NCBI RefSeq assembly: GCF_041428715.1
Contig: NZ_CP155572.1
Length of the DNA: 64,000 bases
Strand: one strand, 5' to 3'
Origin: Sporomusa malonica
GTDB lineage: Bacteria > Bacillota > Negativicutes > Sporomusales > Sporomusaceae
The stretch's first letter is position 1, and every line of letters starts with the position of its first letter. This document shows positions 42,956 to 50,895 of this stretch, piece after piece. The position numbers were made by a program, and so were the translations under genes. The notes beneath the pieces were generated by a model that did no database searches, was not told the origin of the DNA, and worked only from the letters and a program-made list of their open reading frames with translations.

Positions 42956-43179
42956 GCATTCGGCCATTTACGATTGGGAGGAAAAATTGGTTATTTAGCG
43001 GCAGTCCCAAGGGAGTAGCCGCCAGTGCTGCCATTTACAGTCTGGTAGAGACAGCCAAGACCAACGGATTAAGTCCCCATCGTTATTTAGAGTATATTTT
43101 AGGAGACTTACCCGGTGTTCCTTTTCGGCAATATCCCGAGATTTTGGATGACTATCTTCCATGGCACCCAGACATTTAG
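42919..43179 (+). pseudogene. Chimeric remnant: yqeG start fused to IS66 transposase C-terminus
   Basis: 86 codons from a TTG. The first ten residues (LTLLVPCLA) equal the start of YqeG encoded at 57193. From LAENSIRPF onward the sequence is the C-terminal tail of an IS66-family TnpC (GRKNWLFSGSPKGV, ETAKTNGL, YLEYIL, LPW). The join falls in the short shared string GGCGG(A/T)AAACA, suggesting illegitimate recombination. The catalytic DDE domain is absent, so it is not a functional transposase. It retains the yqeG promoter and ribosome site. Confidence 0.85.
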
Positions 43180-43260
43180 AAAAAGTGCTCTTCTAGCAAA
43201 ACCGGTAAATGAGATTGCCAGTTTTATTTTTTTCTAGCCACCTTCTTGTTTGACGCTTAC
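42945..43260 (+). mobile_element. IS66-family element, 3' remnant
   Basis: Contains the TnpC tail and, at 43236-43260, a terminal repeat that reads GTAAGCGTCAAACAAG on the minus strand, matching the GTAAGCG end typical of IS66. The 5' part, including tnpA, tnpB and most of tnpC, is missing. The following 43261-43477 is AT-rich and shows no gene. Confidence 0.75.
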
Positions 43261-43477
43261 CTTTGTTAGAGATATTAATAAGACTAAATCATATAGACTT
43301 ACTTATGCGTCTTACGTTTAAGTTCAATGCATAGGTAACAATTTTCTAGCAGAAGGATGATCAAAAAGTCTGATATATGGAATAAATGTGATATATAGGA
43401 ATATATTTATTGCAATTGCCTTGTACATTTAATCATTTTTAAAATCTATACTGGGTATAGAAGGGAGAAAGATTAGC

Positions 43478-44593
43478 GTGCACATGGATATCAAAATTGT
43501 ATACCGAGTCTTACTAATTTTAATACTGATAAGCTCTTTAGTTACTGTTTGCATAGCTTCCCCGGCGGTGTGGGAGGATGTTTTGCCATTTAGTGAAGGA
43601 ATGGCTCCTGTCAAAGTAAATGGTAAATGGGGATTTATTGAGAAAAATGGTTATATAACTATTGCTCCTAGATATGATGATGTGCGGCAATTTAGTGAAG
43701 GACTTGCAGCAGTTAAGTTCGGGAATTATTGGGGATATATTGACAAAAGTGGCCAGTGGGTAATTGAACCTGCTTATCTTGATGGTGGTAAGTATGATAA
43801 AGATTTGACTATGCAATTTGAGAATGGTTTGGCTGAAGTATACGCTAAACGAAGCGAGAATAACTATTCAAAAGTGTTTATTGATAAAAAGGGCAATACA
43901 AAATTTTTGGAATCTATTACGGTCGAGAGAAAATATACGCCAGGAATTTATGACCGTATACAGTTGCAACGCTCATTAACGTACCGACCAGGATTTGTTT
44001 TGCAAGATTTTGAACATGGTGGGCTTTACGGTAAGCTTAAGCAAGCTGTACGCGAGGGTTCAGCAACAGAATGGAAGTTGGCTCCCAGTGGATGGAATAT
44101 GGATACTGACTTAATTAGAAATCCAGGCGTAGTTTCTTATGAGTCAAAAGGACGACACTTTGGTGAAGACGGTATGATTCTTTTGTTTCCACCTGTATTT
44201 ATTGAGCCATTAGTTTTTTATGAGGAATTTGCCGTTGCGAGAATACACAATAAAGCTGCGTATGCGACCGAGATGGGAACTCTAACTTGGCTTAAAGATT
44301 CACTTTCCGGAGATATACTTAAAGCATATCAGGACTGGAATTTTTTAGATCAATTTCCAATAATAGCTCAAGATGCATTTATGTTTGATGATGCAAGGCG
44401 TTTTGGTGAAGGCCTTGCTGCAGTGAATTTTGATGGTCATTGGGCATTTTTAAATAAAAAGCTAGAAGTTATAATACCTTGGTCTAACTTGGAAGATGCT
44501 AAATGGTTTTCGGAAGGGTTAGCCCCAGTGAAGCATGATGGAAAATGGAAGTTTATAGATCGTGAGGGAAAGGTAGTAATTGAGAGTCAATGA
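43478..44593 (+). CDS. WG-repeat protein, secreted
   Basis: 371 aa. Signal peptide at ~1-27 (start GTG at 43478 or ATG at 43484, GGGAG upstream). At least four WG-type beta repeats are visible: GMAPVKVNGKWGFIEKNGYI, GLAAVKFGNYWGYIDKSG, GLAAVNFDGHWAFLNKKL and GLAPVKHDGKWKFIDREG. A less repetitive ~150-residue middle interrupts them. WG repeats are surface or periplasmic modules of unknown binding function. Codon use is AT-rich compared with the flanking core genes. The CsgG-like gene follows, so the two may act together at the envelope. Confidence 0.85.
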   Translation: MHMDIKIVYRVLLILILISSLVTVCIASPAVWEDVLPFSEGMAPVKVNGKWGFIEKNGYITIAPRYDDVRQFSEGLAAVKFGNYWGYIDKSGQWVIEPAYLDGGKYDKDLTMQFENGLAEVYAKRSENNYSKVFIDKKGNTKFLESITVERKYTPGIYDRIQLQRSLTYRPGFVLQDFEHGGLYGKLKQAVREGSATEWKLAPSGWNMDTDLIRNPGVVSYESKGRHFGEDGMILLFPPVFIEPLVFYEEFAVARIHNKAAYATEMGTLTWLKDSLSGDILKAYQDWNFLDQFPIIAQDAFMFDDARRFGEGLAAVNFDGHWAFLNKKLEVIIPWSNLEDAKWFSEGLAPVKHDGKWKFIDREGKVVIESQ

Positions 44594-44758
44594 ATTAAAG
44601 ATAAAGTTTGAAGCTTAGCATTATTGTGTGGCAGCAATCCAGGTTGGGCTGGACTCAACTAGTAGCTACTGGTGAAGCTTAATTAGCTGAATCGTATATG
44701 GAAAAAATGGGAATGCTATATAAATTTAATAGGGAACAAATTATTTAGGGGGATGTAA

Positions 44759-45637
44759 ATGAAACACTACAGTAAATCAAGAATCTTATTTTTGATAACA
44801 ATTTTAATTTTTATTGTCAGTATTAGCCTTCCTCAAGCGGTAGCGGCAGCTGACAGTGGTTTGAAGTACACTATTGTAGTATCGAAATTTGAAAACCGCT
44901 CTAACTGGTCCGGTCAGTTTAGCTTGGGTGATGCATGGGGGACTGTTTTGACAGATATACTTAACCAATCGGGAAAATTTATTGTTCTTGCTGAGAATGA
45001 TATGCGTATAGAGGCAGCTAATGAACGTAACTCCAACCCCCATGTAATTCCAGCTCAACTTTTAGTAAAGGGCGTTATTACTCACGTTCAAAATACAGGA
45101 GGTCAAGCCGGCGGACTAGGTATCGGTGGTATTTATCTTGGTGGTAGTAAATCAAAGTCTGAGATCAATATTACTATGTATATTGTAGAGGCTGGTACCG
45201 GACAGGTTTTAGCCTCTAAGAGCGTTATTGGAAAAGCCGAAAAAGGCGGTATGGTAGTTGGCGGTCGTGGGGCAGTATTCGGTAACTATGGTGCGCAAAA
45301 CCTGGGTAAGGCTGTTGAGAATGCTGCCTCACAGGGTGTAGAATGGATGATCACTCAATTACCCAAGATCAGATGGACTGGCGCTGTTGTTATGAATAAT
45401 AATGGACAGATATATATTAATCGAGGAACTCGCGAAGGTGTTAGAATGGATCAAGAGTTTATAGTAGGTTCGGCTGAGGTATTGAGAGATCCTACTACTG
45501 GTGAGGCCCTCGATGAAATGGTTACAGAGAGAGCTCGCATTCGCGTAGTATCTGTAAAAGAGAAAATTTCTATTTGCGAAGTGATTTCTGGTAGTTCAGA
45601 GAGTATCAATCAAGGAATGAGAGTATCATTGCCATAA
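44759..45637 (+). CDS. CsgG/HfaB-like secreted envelope protein
   Basis: 292 aa. A signal peptide (~1-30, cleavage near AVAAA) lacks a lipobox Cys. The core looks like the CsgG family: VSKFENRSNWSG, LGDAWGTVLTDILNQSGKF, ENDMRIEAANERNS, LVKGVITHVQNTGG, AGTGQVLASKSVIGKAEKGG. The C-terminal ~80 residues (GAVVMNNNGQIYINRG ... VGSAEVLRDPTTGEALDE) form an extra beta domain. CsgG proper is an outer-membrane secretion channel; Negativicutes have an outer membrane, so a related role is possible. GGGGG precedes the ATG. A strong terminator follows. Confidence 0.82.
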   Translation: MKHYSKSRILFLITILIFIVSISLPQAVAAADSGLKYTIVVSKFENRSNWSGQFSLGDAWGTVLTDILNQSGKFIVLAENDMRIEAANERNSNPHVIPAQLLVKGVITHVQNTGGQAGGLGIGGIYLGGSKSKSEINITMYIVEAGTGQVLASKSVIGKAEKGGMVVGGRGAVFGNYGAQNLGKAVENAASQGVEWMITQLPKIRWTGAVVMNNNGQIYINRGTREGVRMDQEFIVGSAEVLRDPTTGEALDEMVTERARIRVVSVKEKISICEVISGSSESINQGMRVSLP

Positions 45638-45662
45638 CAGCTTTAAAAGGCTGTTTCGAATT

Positions 45663-45716
45663 ATAAACCCGCTAATTAGCTTACTTTCGAGGATAATTAG
45701 CGGGTTTATTTTTTTA
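45663..45716 (+). terminator. Intrinsic terminator after the CsgG-like gene
   Basis: A perfect 16-bp stem pairs ATAAACCCGCTAATTA (45663-45678) with its complement at 45694-45709, followed by a T7 run. Confidence 0.93.
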
Positions 45717-45783
45717 GGGTGCTCTCTCCACCAGCTAAAACCCGACTTCAGAAAAAAATAGTAACTATACTTGACAAATAGGA

Positions 45784-45919
45784 TAAAATAAGAATCGAGT
45801 ACTATGTGTATGATGCTCTAACGAAAAATTGGAATTACCTATTTGAAAAGACACACATCATTGATAAGAAAGTAGGAAATGGCAATAATGAAATTTGCTA
45901 TGGCAGTGAAACTCCATGA
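45784..45919 (+). pseudogene. Unrecognised coding-like fragment without start
   Basis: About 45 open codons end in TGA at ~45919, giving a protein-like string (KIRIEYYVYDALTKNW, YLFEKTHIIDKK). No start codon with a ribosome site is seen, and a TAG lies just upstream. It overlaps the beginning of the next ORF in another frame. Possibly the tail of a decayed gene. Confidence 0.3.
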
Positions 45920-46202
45920 AAAATATTTAGAAGATGTTGTGACAGAAATTAGTCAAGATAGTCTATGGAGAAAGAAACTTATTGAAGGGCAATATAATGA
46001 GCAGTTCTTAATAACCTTTAAGGAGTTAGAAGAACTACCTTGCCATTTATGGAGTACTTTTTCCCAATATGGCTTAGAGTTCTTTGTTTCAAAGATTTAC
46101 TCGTGTCCCGAAGGATTTGATGAAGGGTTTATAATTTTTGAATTTAAAGCAAAGGATTTTTCACATTTAGTGAGTCAAGTGAAAGTGTCTCCGACTCATT
46201 AA
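45879..46202 (+). CDS. Hypothetical protein, 107 aa
   Basis: Not recognised. Soluble, acidic, with EKYLEDVVTEISQDSLW and PEGFDEGFIIFEFKAKDF. The start is uncertain: ATG 45879 has an A-rich GGAA only one base away, and ATG 45888 is better spaced (GGAAAT ~10 bases before). Lies in the accessory block between a coding-like fragment and a truncated yjbQ. Confidence 0.5.
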   Translation: MAIMKFAMAVKLHEKYLEDVVTEISQDSLWRKKLIEGQYNEQFLITFKELEELPCHLWSTFSQYGLEFFVSKIYSCPEGFDEGFIIFEFKAKDFSHLVSQVKVSPTH

Positions 46203-46256
46203 ATAGGGCGAATTTACAAAAGTCAAAGTCAACAGATCATATTGTGAGGTTATGTT

Positions 46257-46373
46257 ATGGAAAGATTTTATTTGGACACACCAAGTGAAGGTTTTCTTGA
46301 CATTACTGCTCGTGTAAGGCAGATTGTCAAGAATAGTAATATCCAACAGGGAATCTGCCAGGTATTTATGTAA
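46257..46373 (+). pseudogene. Truncated YjbQ/UPF0047 family gene (N-terminal 38 aa only)
   Basis: It starts at ATG with GAGG 7 bases upstream. MERFYLDTPSEGFLDIT and VRQIVKNSNIQQGICQVF match the N-terminus of YjbQ proteins (thiamine-phosphate-synthase-like, normally ~130-140 aa). It stops exactly where the conserved HTTA segment should follow; the downstream sequence does not restore it in any frame I read. A decayed or truncated copy. Confidence 0.65.
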
Positions 46374-46426
46374 GGTGGTTTTAATTCTATAGGGGTATCT
46401 AAAAATTATTTAAAACAATATTCTTC

Positions 46427-46456
46427 TTTACATTTAAGTGATATAGCGACTATAAT
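46427..46456 (+). promoter_or_regulatory. SigA-type promoter directly before the TVP38 gene
   Basis: TTTACA (46427-46432), an 18-base spacer and TATAAT (46451-46456). The ATG is at 46465, where transcription should begin, so the message may be leaderless. Confidence 0.55.
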
Positions 46457-46464
46457 TAATCCTT

Positions 46465-47115
46465 ATGAGATACTACAATCAAACGGCATTTAAGCCAGCA
46501 GCAGCCGGATATTTTGCAGGTTTTATCGTACTAGGCATTCTATATGTTCATGAGTTCGGCATCGAACGGTTTAAAACAGAGACGATTCGTGACACGATTC
46601 TGTCCTTAGGATACTGGAGCCCGCTACTCTATATTTTATGCAATGTTTTTCGCCCGTTTTTTTTCTTTCCAGCTATTATCTTGGCCGTCGCTGGCGGCTT
46701 AGCGTTCGGGCCACTGTGGGGAGCAATATACCTAATTATCGGTACAGCCCTCGGGGCCGCTTTGTGCTTTGGAGTAGCTCGGCTGCTGGGGCGTGATAAG
46801 CTCAAGCGTTTTTGGTCTAAGTGGGTACTACTTGACGAGCTAGATAATCAGGCAGCGAGGCATGGGTTCAGAACAGTATTGATTATGCGTCTAGCCCCCG
46901 TTTTACCATGGGATGCTGTTAGTTTTCTTGCCGGATTGTCGAAGGTGCGATTTTGGCCATATGTTTCGGCAACAGTGATGGGCAGTGTGCCTGGTGCTAT
47001 CGCGTTTAGCTATTTTGGCAATGTCTTGTTCCAATCTTTATCAATGGCAGTGGTAGTTGCCGTAATCATTGTTTTAATGAGTATTTATCTACGAGTACTG
47101 TATCGGGGGCGTTAG
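46465..47115 (+). CDS. TVP38/TMEM64 (DedA-like, VTT domain) membrane protein
   Basis: 216 aa, six membrane segments. The VTT core shows PAIILAVAGGLAFGPLWGAIY, the re-entrant GTALGAALCFGVARLLGR, then VLIMRLAPVLPWDAVSFLAGL. The family is implicated in lipid scrambling and envelope homeostasis. No ribosome site precedes the ATG, and the promoter's TATAAT ends only 8 bases before it, consistent with leaderless translation. Downstream of 47115 no gene is seen until the minus-strand fragment at 47350-47541. Confidence 0.85.
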   Translation: MRYYNQTAFKPAAAGYFAGFIVLGILYVHEFGIERFKTETIRDTILSLGYWSPLLYILCNVFRPFFFFPAIILAVAGGLAFGPLWGAIYLIIGTALGAALCFGVARLLGRDKLKRFWSKWVLLDELDNQAARHGFRTVLIMRLAPVLPWDAVSFLAGLSKVRFWPYVSATVMGSVPGAIAFSYFGNVLFQSLSMAVVVAVIIVLMSIYLRVLYRGR

Positions 47116-47319
47116 AACAAAAAACTAGGGTCAGGCTTGACTTAGCTACTTAGTTAAAAGAAAATTATTTTGCTGTTACAATGATTTAGAGAACCGTATC
47201 ACAGTTAACGAAAAAAATGCTTTGAACTCTTATGAAAATAAGGGTTTAAGATTTCTTTAGACCAATGGACAGGGGGTCGATGAACTTCGCCTCCACCATG
47301 CAAATCCGGAAATAATTGA

Positions 47320-47348
47320 AACCCGCGAAATTTTCGCGGGTTTTTTGT
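47320..47348. terminator. Bidirectional hairpin terminator
   Basis: AACCCGCGAAA (47320-47330) pairs with TTTCGCGGGTT (47332-47342), followed by TTTT. It lies 205 bp after the TVP38 stop; 47116-47319 shows no convincing gene. Confidence 0.85.
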
Positions 47349-47349
47349 T

Positions 47350-47541
47350 CTATGCTTTCCTTTTCCCGGCGTAATGCTTCTTTAATATCATCTCTTGTTG
47401 AGCAGAATAAGTCCATATGACTAACCAGAGATAACCAAAGCCGGTACCGCTAAACTCAAAGGTTTTGACATAATAATCCCTCCAATAGTAAGTTTTACTA
47501 CTTCCTCGGCACCCAAACCCATCGCCTACGTACTCTGGCCG
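47350..47541 (-). pseudogene. Unrecognised gene remnant, 63 codons, aromatic-rich
   Basis: An open minus-strand frame from just after a TAA to a TAG at 47350. The predicted string is protein-like: PEYVGDGFGCRGSSKTYYW, RDYYVKTFEFSGTGFGYLW, then a hydrophobic LVIWTY and a basic tail (HYAGKRKA). It has no start codon before residue ~50, so it looks like the 3' end of a truncated membrane protein gene. The terminator directly after its stop supports a real gene end. Confidence 0.35.
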
Positions 47542-47563
47542 TTAGGTTTATTGTGCTAGGGAG

Positions 47564-48148
47564 CTATATGCTTATGTTCTCCAACATATCCCCCAAAGAA
47601 TGTTTCGTTAACAATGCGTGAATTAATGTGTAGTATTCAGGTAAGCTATCCTTTGACCATTTTAATTCTATCTGAAGTAAATCGGACGTAATTGCTGTAA
47701 GATCAAAGCCAAAAGCATCTAAAGAATGACGCATTTTTTCAGGATATTTGCAGGGTAGATTATCACATCTACTACAACGCTGACATATGTGACATCCGCC
47801 AGATGCTAAACTAATGCTATCCGGAATTTGGCGTTCTAAGTCAAGCAGTATATTTGATAGTTTATTTTTTACTTCTCGTAAAGATTGCGTGGTAATTTCT
47901 TTGATTTTGTCACTGGTATTGGCTAACTCAATGGTTTCTGCATCATAGATTACCTTGACACCAATAATGTAGATATAATTAAAGCCTAGTAGCAATTGAT
48001 TAGCATCAAATTGCAGAGGAGGGCAAGACCAAAGGGTATTATAATTATGACAGTCTTTGCAAAAAGCCATGAATTTTTCTTGATGCTGATATTTGCTGAT
48101 AAACTCATGTAACTGTTCCGAATTAATACTTGTGGCGGTATGATACAA
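47564..48148 (-). CDS. DUF2284 Cys-rich metal-binding protein
   Basis: 194 aa. Cys clusters CKDCHNYNTLWSCPPL (~30-45) and CHICQRCSRCDNLPCKYP (~118-135) define the DUF2284 family, thought to bind an Fe-S cluster or zinc. RHSLDAFGFDL following the second cluster is also conserved. Function unknown; such proteins are common in anaerobes. Lies in the accessory block. Confidence 0.82.
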   Translation of the reverse strand: MYHTATSINSEQLHEFISKYQHQEKFMAFCKDCHNYNTLWSCPPLQFDANQLLLGFNYIYIIGVKVIYDAETIELANTSDKIKEITTQSLREVKNKLSNILLDLERQIPDSISLASGGCHICQRCSRCDNLPCKYPEKMRHSLDAFGFDLTAITSDLLQIELKWSKDSLPEYYTLIHALLTKHSLGDMLENISI

Positions 48149-48158
48149 GTCAATTACC

Positions 48159-48315
48159 TCATTTCATAGTAATAGATATAAAAGCAGCCTTCAAAGCTAC
48201 CGTCTCACCGGCGCCACCAGCCTTAATAAGCAATTCACATATTCGTGCCTCAGGCGTGGCTAAATAAAGCCCTGGAGCTATCACATGACCAACTACCAGA
48301 CTTATAAGTATACTC
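48159..48315 (-). pseudogene. Unrecognised coding-like fragment downstream of the DUF4177 gene
   Basis: An open frame of ~52 codons ends in TGA at 48159. The peptide reads like protein (GHVIAPGLYLATPEARICE, LLIKAGGAGETVALKAAF). It has no convincing start and overlaps the end of the DUF4177 gene. Probably a remnant. Confidence 0.3.
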
Positions 48316-48325
48316 GTTATATAAT

Positions 48326-48517
48326 CTAAACTTCTTTATAAAAAATGAGCATAACCGTGTCTTTATCAAGAATTAAGGTTTCACTTGAAATATGCTTATC
48401 AAAGATCCAGCCATCTTTCGCTTCTGCATTAAGAATACTTTCAAGGCGTTCTCCATCAAGTCTTGATGTTCCAAGCATACCTTTTTTCTTTACTTCAAGT
48501 ACTCTGTATTTACGCAT
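48326..48517 (-). CDS. DUF4177 family small protein
   Basis: 63 aa. The single-domain DUF4177 pattern is visible: KYRVLEVKK, LESILNAEAKDGWIF, then a hydrophobic VMLIFYKEV end. TTGGAGG lies ~10 bases before the ATG. Function unknown. Confidence 0.75.
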   Translation of the reverse strand: MRKYRVLEVKKKGMLGTSRLDGERLESILNAEAKDGWIFDKHISSETLILDKDTVMLIFYKEV

Positions 48518-48598
48518 GTTATATATCCTCCAATTTTTAATATACTGCCTAATTATTGAAGCTGAATTTGTTAATGAGCCTTACTTTATGCTTGCTTT

Positions 48599-49138
48599 TC
48601 ATAGGTCAATCCAGAATTTCTGTATAGTTTTGCCATCTGTATATACGAATTCTTTTTCTAGAATACCTCCACAATGTATGATTGTTTTTCTCGAAGCCGC
48701 ATTGTCTTTATAGCAAGCGAGCATTACTCTTTGCAAAGGCAATTGTTTGCAATACTTCAAAGCTAATTTGAGAATCTCAGTAGCGTATCCTTTGTTCCGT
48801 TCAGAAGGCCGCACACCATAACCTATATTCCCGCCATAAGTTCTCAGAAACTCATTTAAAGTATGTCTAATATCAACCATACCAACAATCTTACTATCGC
48901 GTTTGCGAATAGCAAAAACTGTGGTTGAAACTACCCAGTCGGGATTTACTGTAGTTTCATTTGAGTTGTTTTTTAACTGCTCTAGCCAATCATCATATGA
49001 ATCTGTCTTGTCAAAAAGAGAACTTCCATGAAGCTCATATTCTTGGTTATCAAAGTGCTCTTCTTTATACTCGAGTGCTGCCATCTCGAGATCTTTACTT
49101 GGTAATACTAATTCAATTTCATCCATAAAAACCATCAT
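48599..49138 (-). CDS. GNAT-family N-acetyltransferase
   Basis: About 179 aa. GNAT features are VGMVDIRHTLNEFL, the acetyl-CoA loop NIGYGVRPSERNKGYATEILKLAL, and the C-terminal CYKDNAASRKTIIHCGG. The substrate is unknown (amine or N-terminus). The start is uncertain: ATG 49138 or 49126, neither with a strong ribosome site; a TTG at 49156 also opens the frame. Confidence 0.8.
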   Translation of the reverse strand: MMVFMDEIELVLPSKDLEMAALEYKEEHFDNQEYELHGSSLFDKTDSYDDWLEQLKNNSNETTVNPDWVVSTTVFAIRKRDSKIVGMVDIRHTLNEFLRTYGGNIGYGVRPSERNKGYATEILKLALKYCKQLPLQRVMLACYKDNAASRKTIIHCGGILEKEFVYTDGKTIQKFWIDL

Positions 49139-49183
49139 TTCTTTCGCTGTGCTCAAGGCACAAAAATATGAGAATAATGTGCG

Positions 49184-49597
49184 CTAATTAAGTAACTTAG
49201 TACAATGTGCACAAAACTTCCAATCAGTTTCAGTCTTCATTCCGCAATGGGGGCAACCTTGATCACTTTGAGTAGTTAGAGTAGAGCCACATTGAGCGCA
49301 ATAAGTCCAATCTGACTCGCACCTAGCTGCGCAATTGCCGCATAGCTTGCGTATGTTTTGCGCTGTATTATCTATAGTCGTAGCATTTTTTGTAGCTCCG
49401 GCAATCAATACGGCAATGCCACAAACTCCTAATATGAGAGCTGTAATTGAATGATTTTTGATGAATATAAATGCTGAAATAAATAACAATACTGAGCCCA
49501 TAATCATAACTTTGTTTGTCAAGTAGGCAGTATTTTGTGGTTCATTGGTAGATTTCTTGGCTGAGATTAGAATGTCGTGGAGGATAGATTTTGGCAC
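49184..49597 (-). CDS. Double zinc-ribbon membrane protein, hypothetical
   Basis: About 137 aa. Two hydrophobic helices at ~33-70 are followed by two zinc ribbons: CGNCAARCESDWTYCAQCG and CPHCGMKTETDWKFCAHC. Start GTG at 49597 (GGGGG 8 bases upstream); a GTG three codons earlier is possible. This is a common architecture of unknown function; the ribbons face the cytoplasm or bind partners. Confidence 0.75.
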   Translation of the reverse strand: MPKSILHDILISAKKSTNEPQNTAYLTNKVMIMGSVLLFISAFIFIKNHSITALILGVCGIAVLIAGATKNATTIDNTAQNIRKLCGNCAARCESDWTYCAQCGSTLTTQSDQGCPHCGMKTETDWKFCAHCTKLLN

Positions 49598-49615
49598 GAC
49601 ACGCACCCCCTAATT

Positions 49616-49801
49616 TTACTTACCTCCACCAAACACCACATATAACATAAGCAAAAAACCTAGGGCAATAATCCAATCTTTAACACGTGAAGTTTTTGGC
49701 TGCTGCTTTCGAGCACGTTCTGCCTCAATACGTTCACGGGCTTTACTACGTTCGAGTTCTTCCTCATAGATTTTTTTCTTTTGTTCTTTGGTTAGTGCCA
49801 T
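49616..49801 (-). CDS. Small charged protein with C-terminal membrane helix, 61 aa
   Basis: MALTKEQKKKIYEEELERSK opens a strongly charged coiled-coil-like region rich in Glu, Arg and Lys, followed by a hydrophobic helix IIALGFLLMLYVVFGGGK. GAGGTG 6 bases before the ATG at 49801 sets the start; a longer in-frame version would run into the neighbouring acetyltransferase gene. Function unknown; likely a membrane-tethered small protein. Next to the zinc-ribbon gene with a 18-base gap. Confidence 0.65.
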   Translation of the reverse strand: MALTKEQKKKIYEEELERSKARERIEAERARKQQPKTSRVKDWIIALGFLLMLYVVFGGGK

Positions 49802-49868
49802 GGAGAACACCTCTATGAATATTAGTCGTTTATAAGTTAATATCCACCATGTTGCTCGGTACTGCCGG

Positions 49869-50309
49869 TTATAAATACTTCTTAAATCCTTGAACAACGC
49901 CTTTTGGGTAGCCAATAGACTCATAAAATGCATGAGCTTCTTTTCTTTTAGCAGTGGATGTAAACATAGTGAAATAGCAGTTACGTTCACGGGCGCGATC
50001 TTCTATGTAGCTCATCAATTTCTTCCCGATTCCTAGCCTGCGGCTCTTCTGACTGACAACAACATTTTCAATAACCATAAATGGGCGACACTCCCCAACA
50101 GTATCCATACATACAATGCCCATTACTGCGCCAAGTAGTTGTTGACTCTCAGCATCTATTGTGCCAATAAGAATATAGTCAGGGTTAGCAGATATTTTTT
50201 GTAAGATAGTTTTTAAGCGAGTTGTATTTGTTTTCGATTCGAACAGTTCTTCACATAATGCGGCATATTGCTCTAAATCCGCGAGCTCGATATTTTTAAT
50301 CGTTATCAT
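49869..50309 (-). CDS. GNAT-family N-acetyltransferase
   Basis: 146 aa. VENVVVSQKSRRLGIGKKLM is the CoA-binding A motif and HAFYESIGYPKGVVQGFKKYL the typical GNAT C-terminus. Start at 50309 with TAGGAG upstream; a TTG-type extension upstream lacks support. Unrelated in detail to the GNAT at 48.6 kb. Substrate unknown. Confidence 0.85.
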   Translation of the reverse strand: MITIKNIELADLEQYAALCEELFESKTNTTRLKTILQKISANPDYILIGTIDAESQQLLGAVMGIVCMDTVGECRPFMVIENVVVSQKSRRLGIGKKLMSYIEDRARERNCYFTMFTSTAKRKEAHAFYESIGYPKGVVQGFKKYL

Positions 50310-50549
50310 ATCTACACTCCTACATACTTGATCCGGCTCTAAAAATGAACAAACCACGGCCTATCTAATATAGTCCTAAAGAATGAATCGCTGCGTATCG
50401 AACTGAGATTGGATAGCCAGTGTCTAGATAAGGACAGTATCCGTATACCTGACCAAAGCACTTGACATAGTTTCCTCCAACCTGAAATGGCAGGCTGATA
50501 TAGAAATCACTTCGACAGGAGGAAAAAAATCCCTTTATTAAATTATCAA

Positions 50550-50711
50550 ATGACGGAAGAGGAGAAGGAGATAATCCTCAGAGGTTTTCACCTAGCCGCC
50601 TGGGCTGCATGAAATTCTTTACCCGTCAATGAGCGTTTAAAACTTAATCTGGGTGTTGATTTAACTAAAGTTCTTCAGCGGAGGCTTAGTTTGCTAGTTA
50701 AGGCCGAGTAA
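50550..50711 (+). pseudogene. Small gene remnant with in-frame TGA
   Basis: A 54-codon frame, MTEEEKEIILRGFHLAAWAA, then TGA (50610-50612), then NSLPVNERLKLNLGVDLTKV and LQRRLSLLVKAE to TAA. Both halves look coding in one frame, so a nonsense mutation (less likely recoding) is inferred. GGAGG lies ~30 bases upstream of the ATG, and the frame continues open towards it. 50310-50549 has short open stretches on both strands, none with a credible start. Confidence 0.35.
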
Positions 50712-50753
50712 GTCGGCTTATTTAGAAATTGGACAAGTAAAGGGTTTGATTAA

Positions 50754-50873
50754 GTGCGTTGTACAAATTGTGGAAAGGAGTTGTCTACCTGGAATCTTAT
50801 CGTTAAAAAGAATAAGTGCCATCCGGTTGCCGGGGTGGTTACGACTGCTACAGGCGGAGTGATAGTGCGGTAA
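50754..50873 (+). CDS. Possible 39-aa peptide with a CxxC motif
   Basis: From GTG at 50754: RCTNCGKELSTWNLIVKKNK then CHPVAGVVTTATGGVIVR. The CTNC...C pattern resembles phage Com-like zinc peptides. No strong ribosome site; weak support. Confidence 0.3.
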   Translation: MRCTNCGKELSTWNLIVKKNKCHPVAGVVTTATGGVIVR

Positions 50874-50895
50874 GCGTCCAAACAAAAACCAGACC

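Noticed and set aside
49616..49990. 124-aa form of the small charged membrane protein
   Set aside because: The upstream 63 residues overlap the neighbouring GNAT gene in another frame; GAGGTG before 49801 fixes the shorter start.
50366..50525. Protein-like open stretches on both strands right of the GNAT gene
   Set aside because: Each strand gives a plausible peptide but neither has a start or ribosome site, so coding strand and reality cannot be decided.
50607..50615. Selenocysteine codon in the 50550 frame
   Set aside because: No convincing SECIS hairpin follows and the gene is a small phage-like remnant; a nonsense mutation is simpler.
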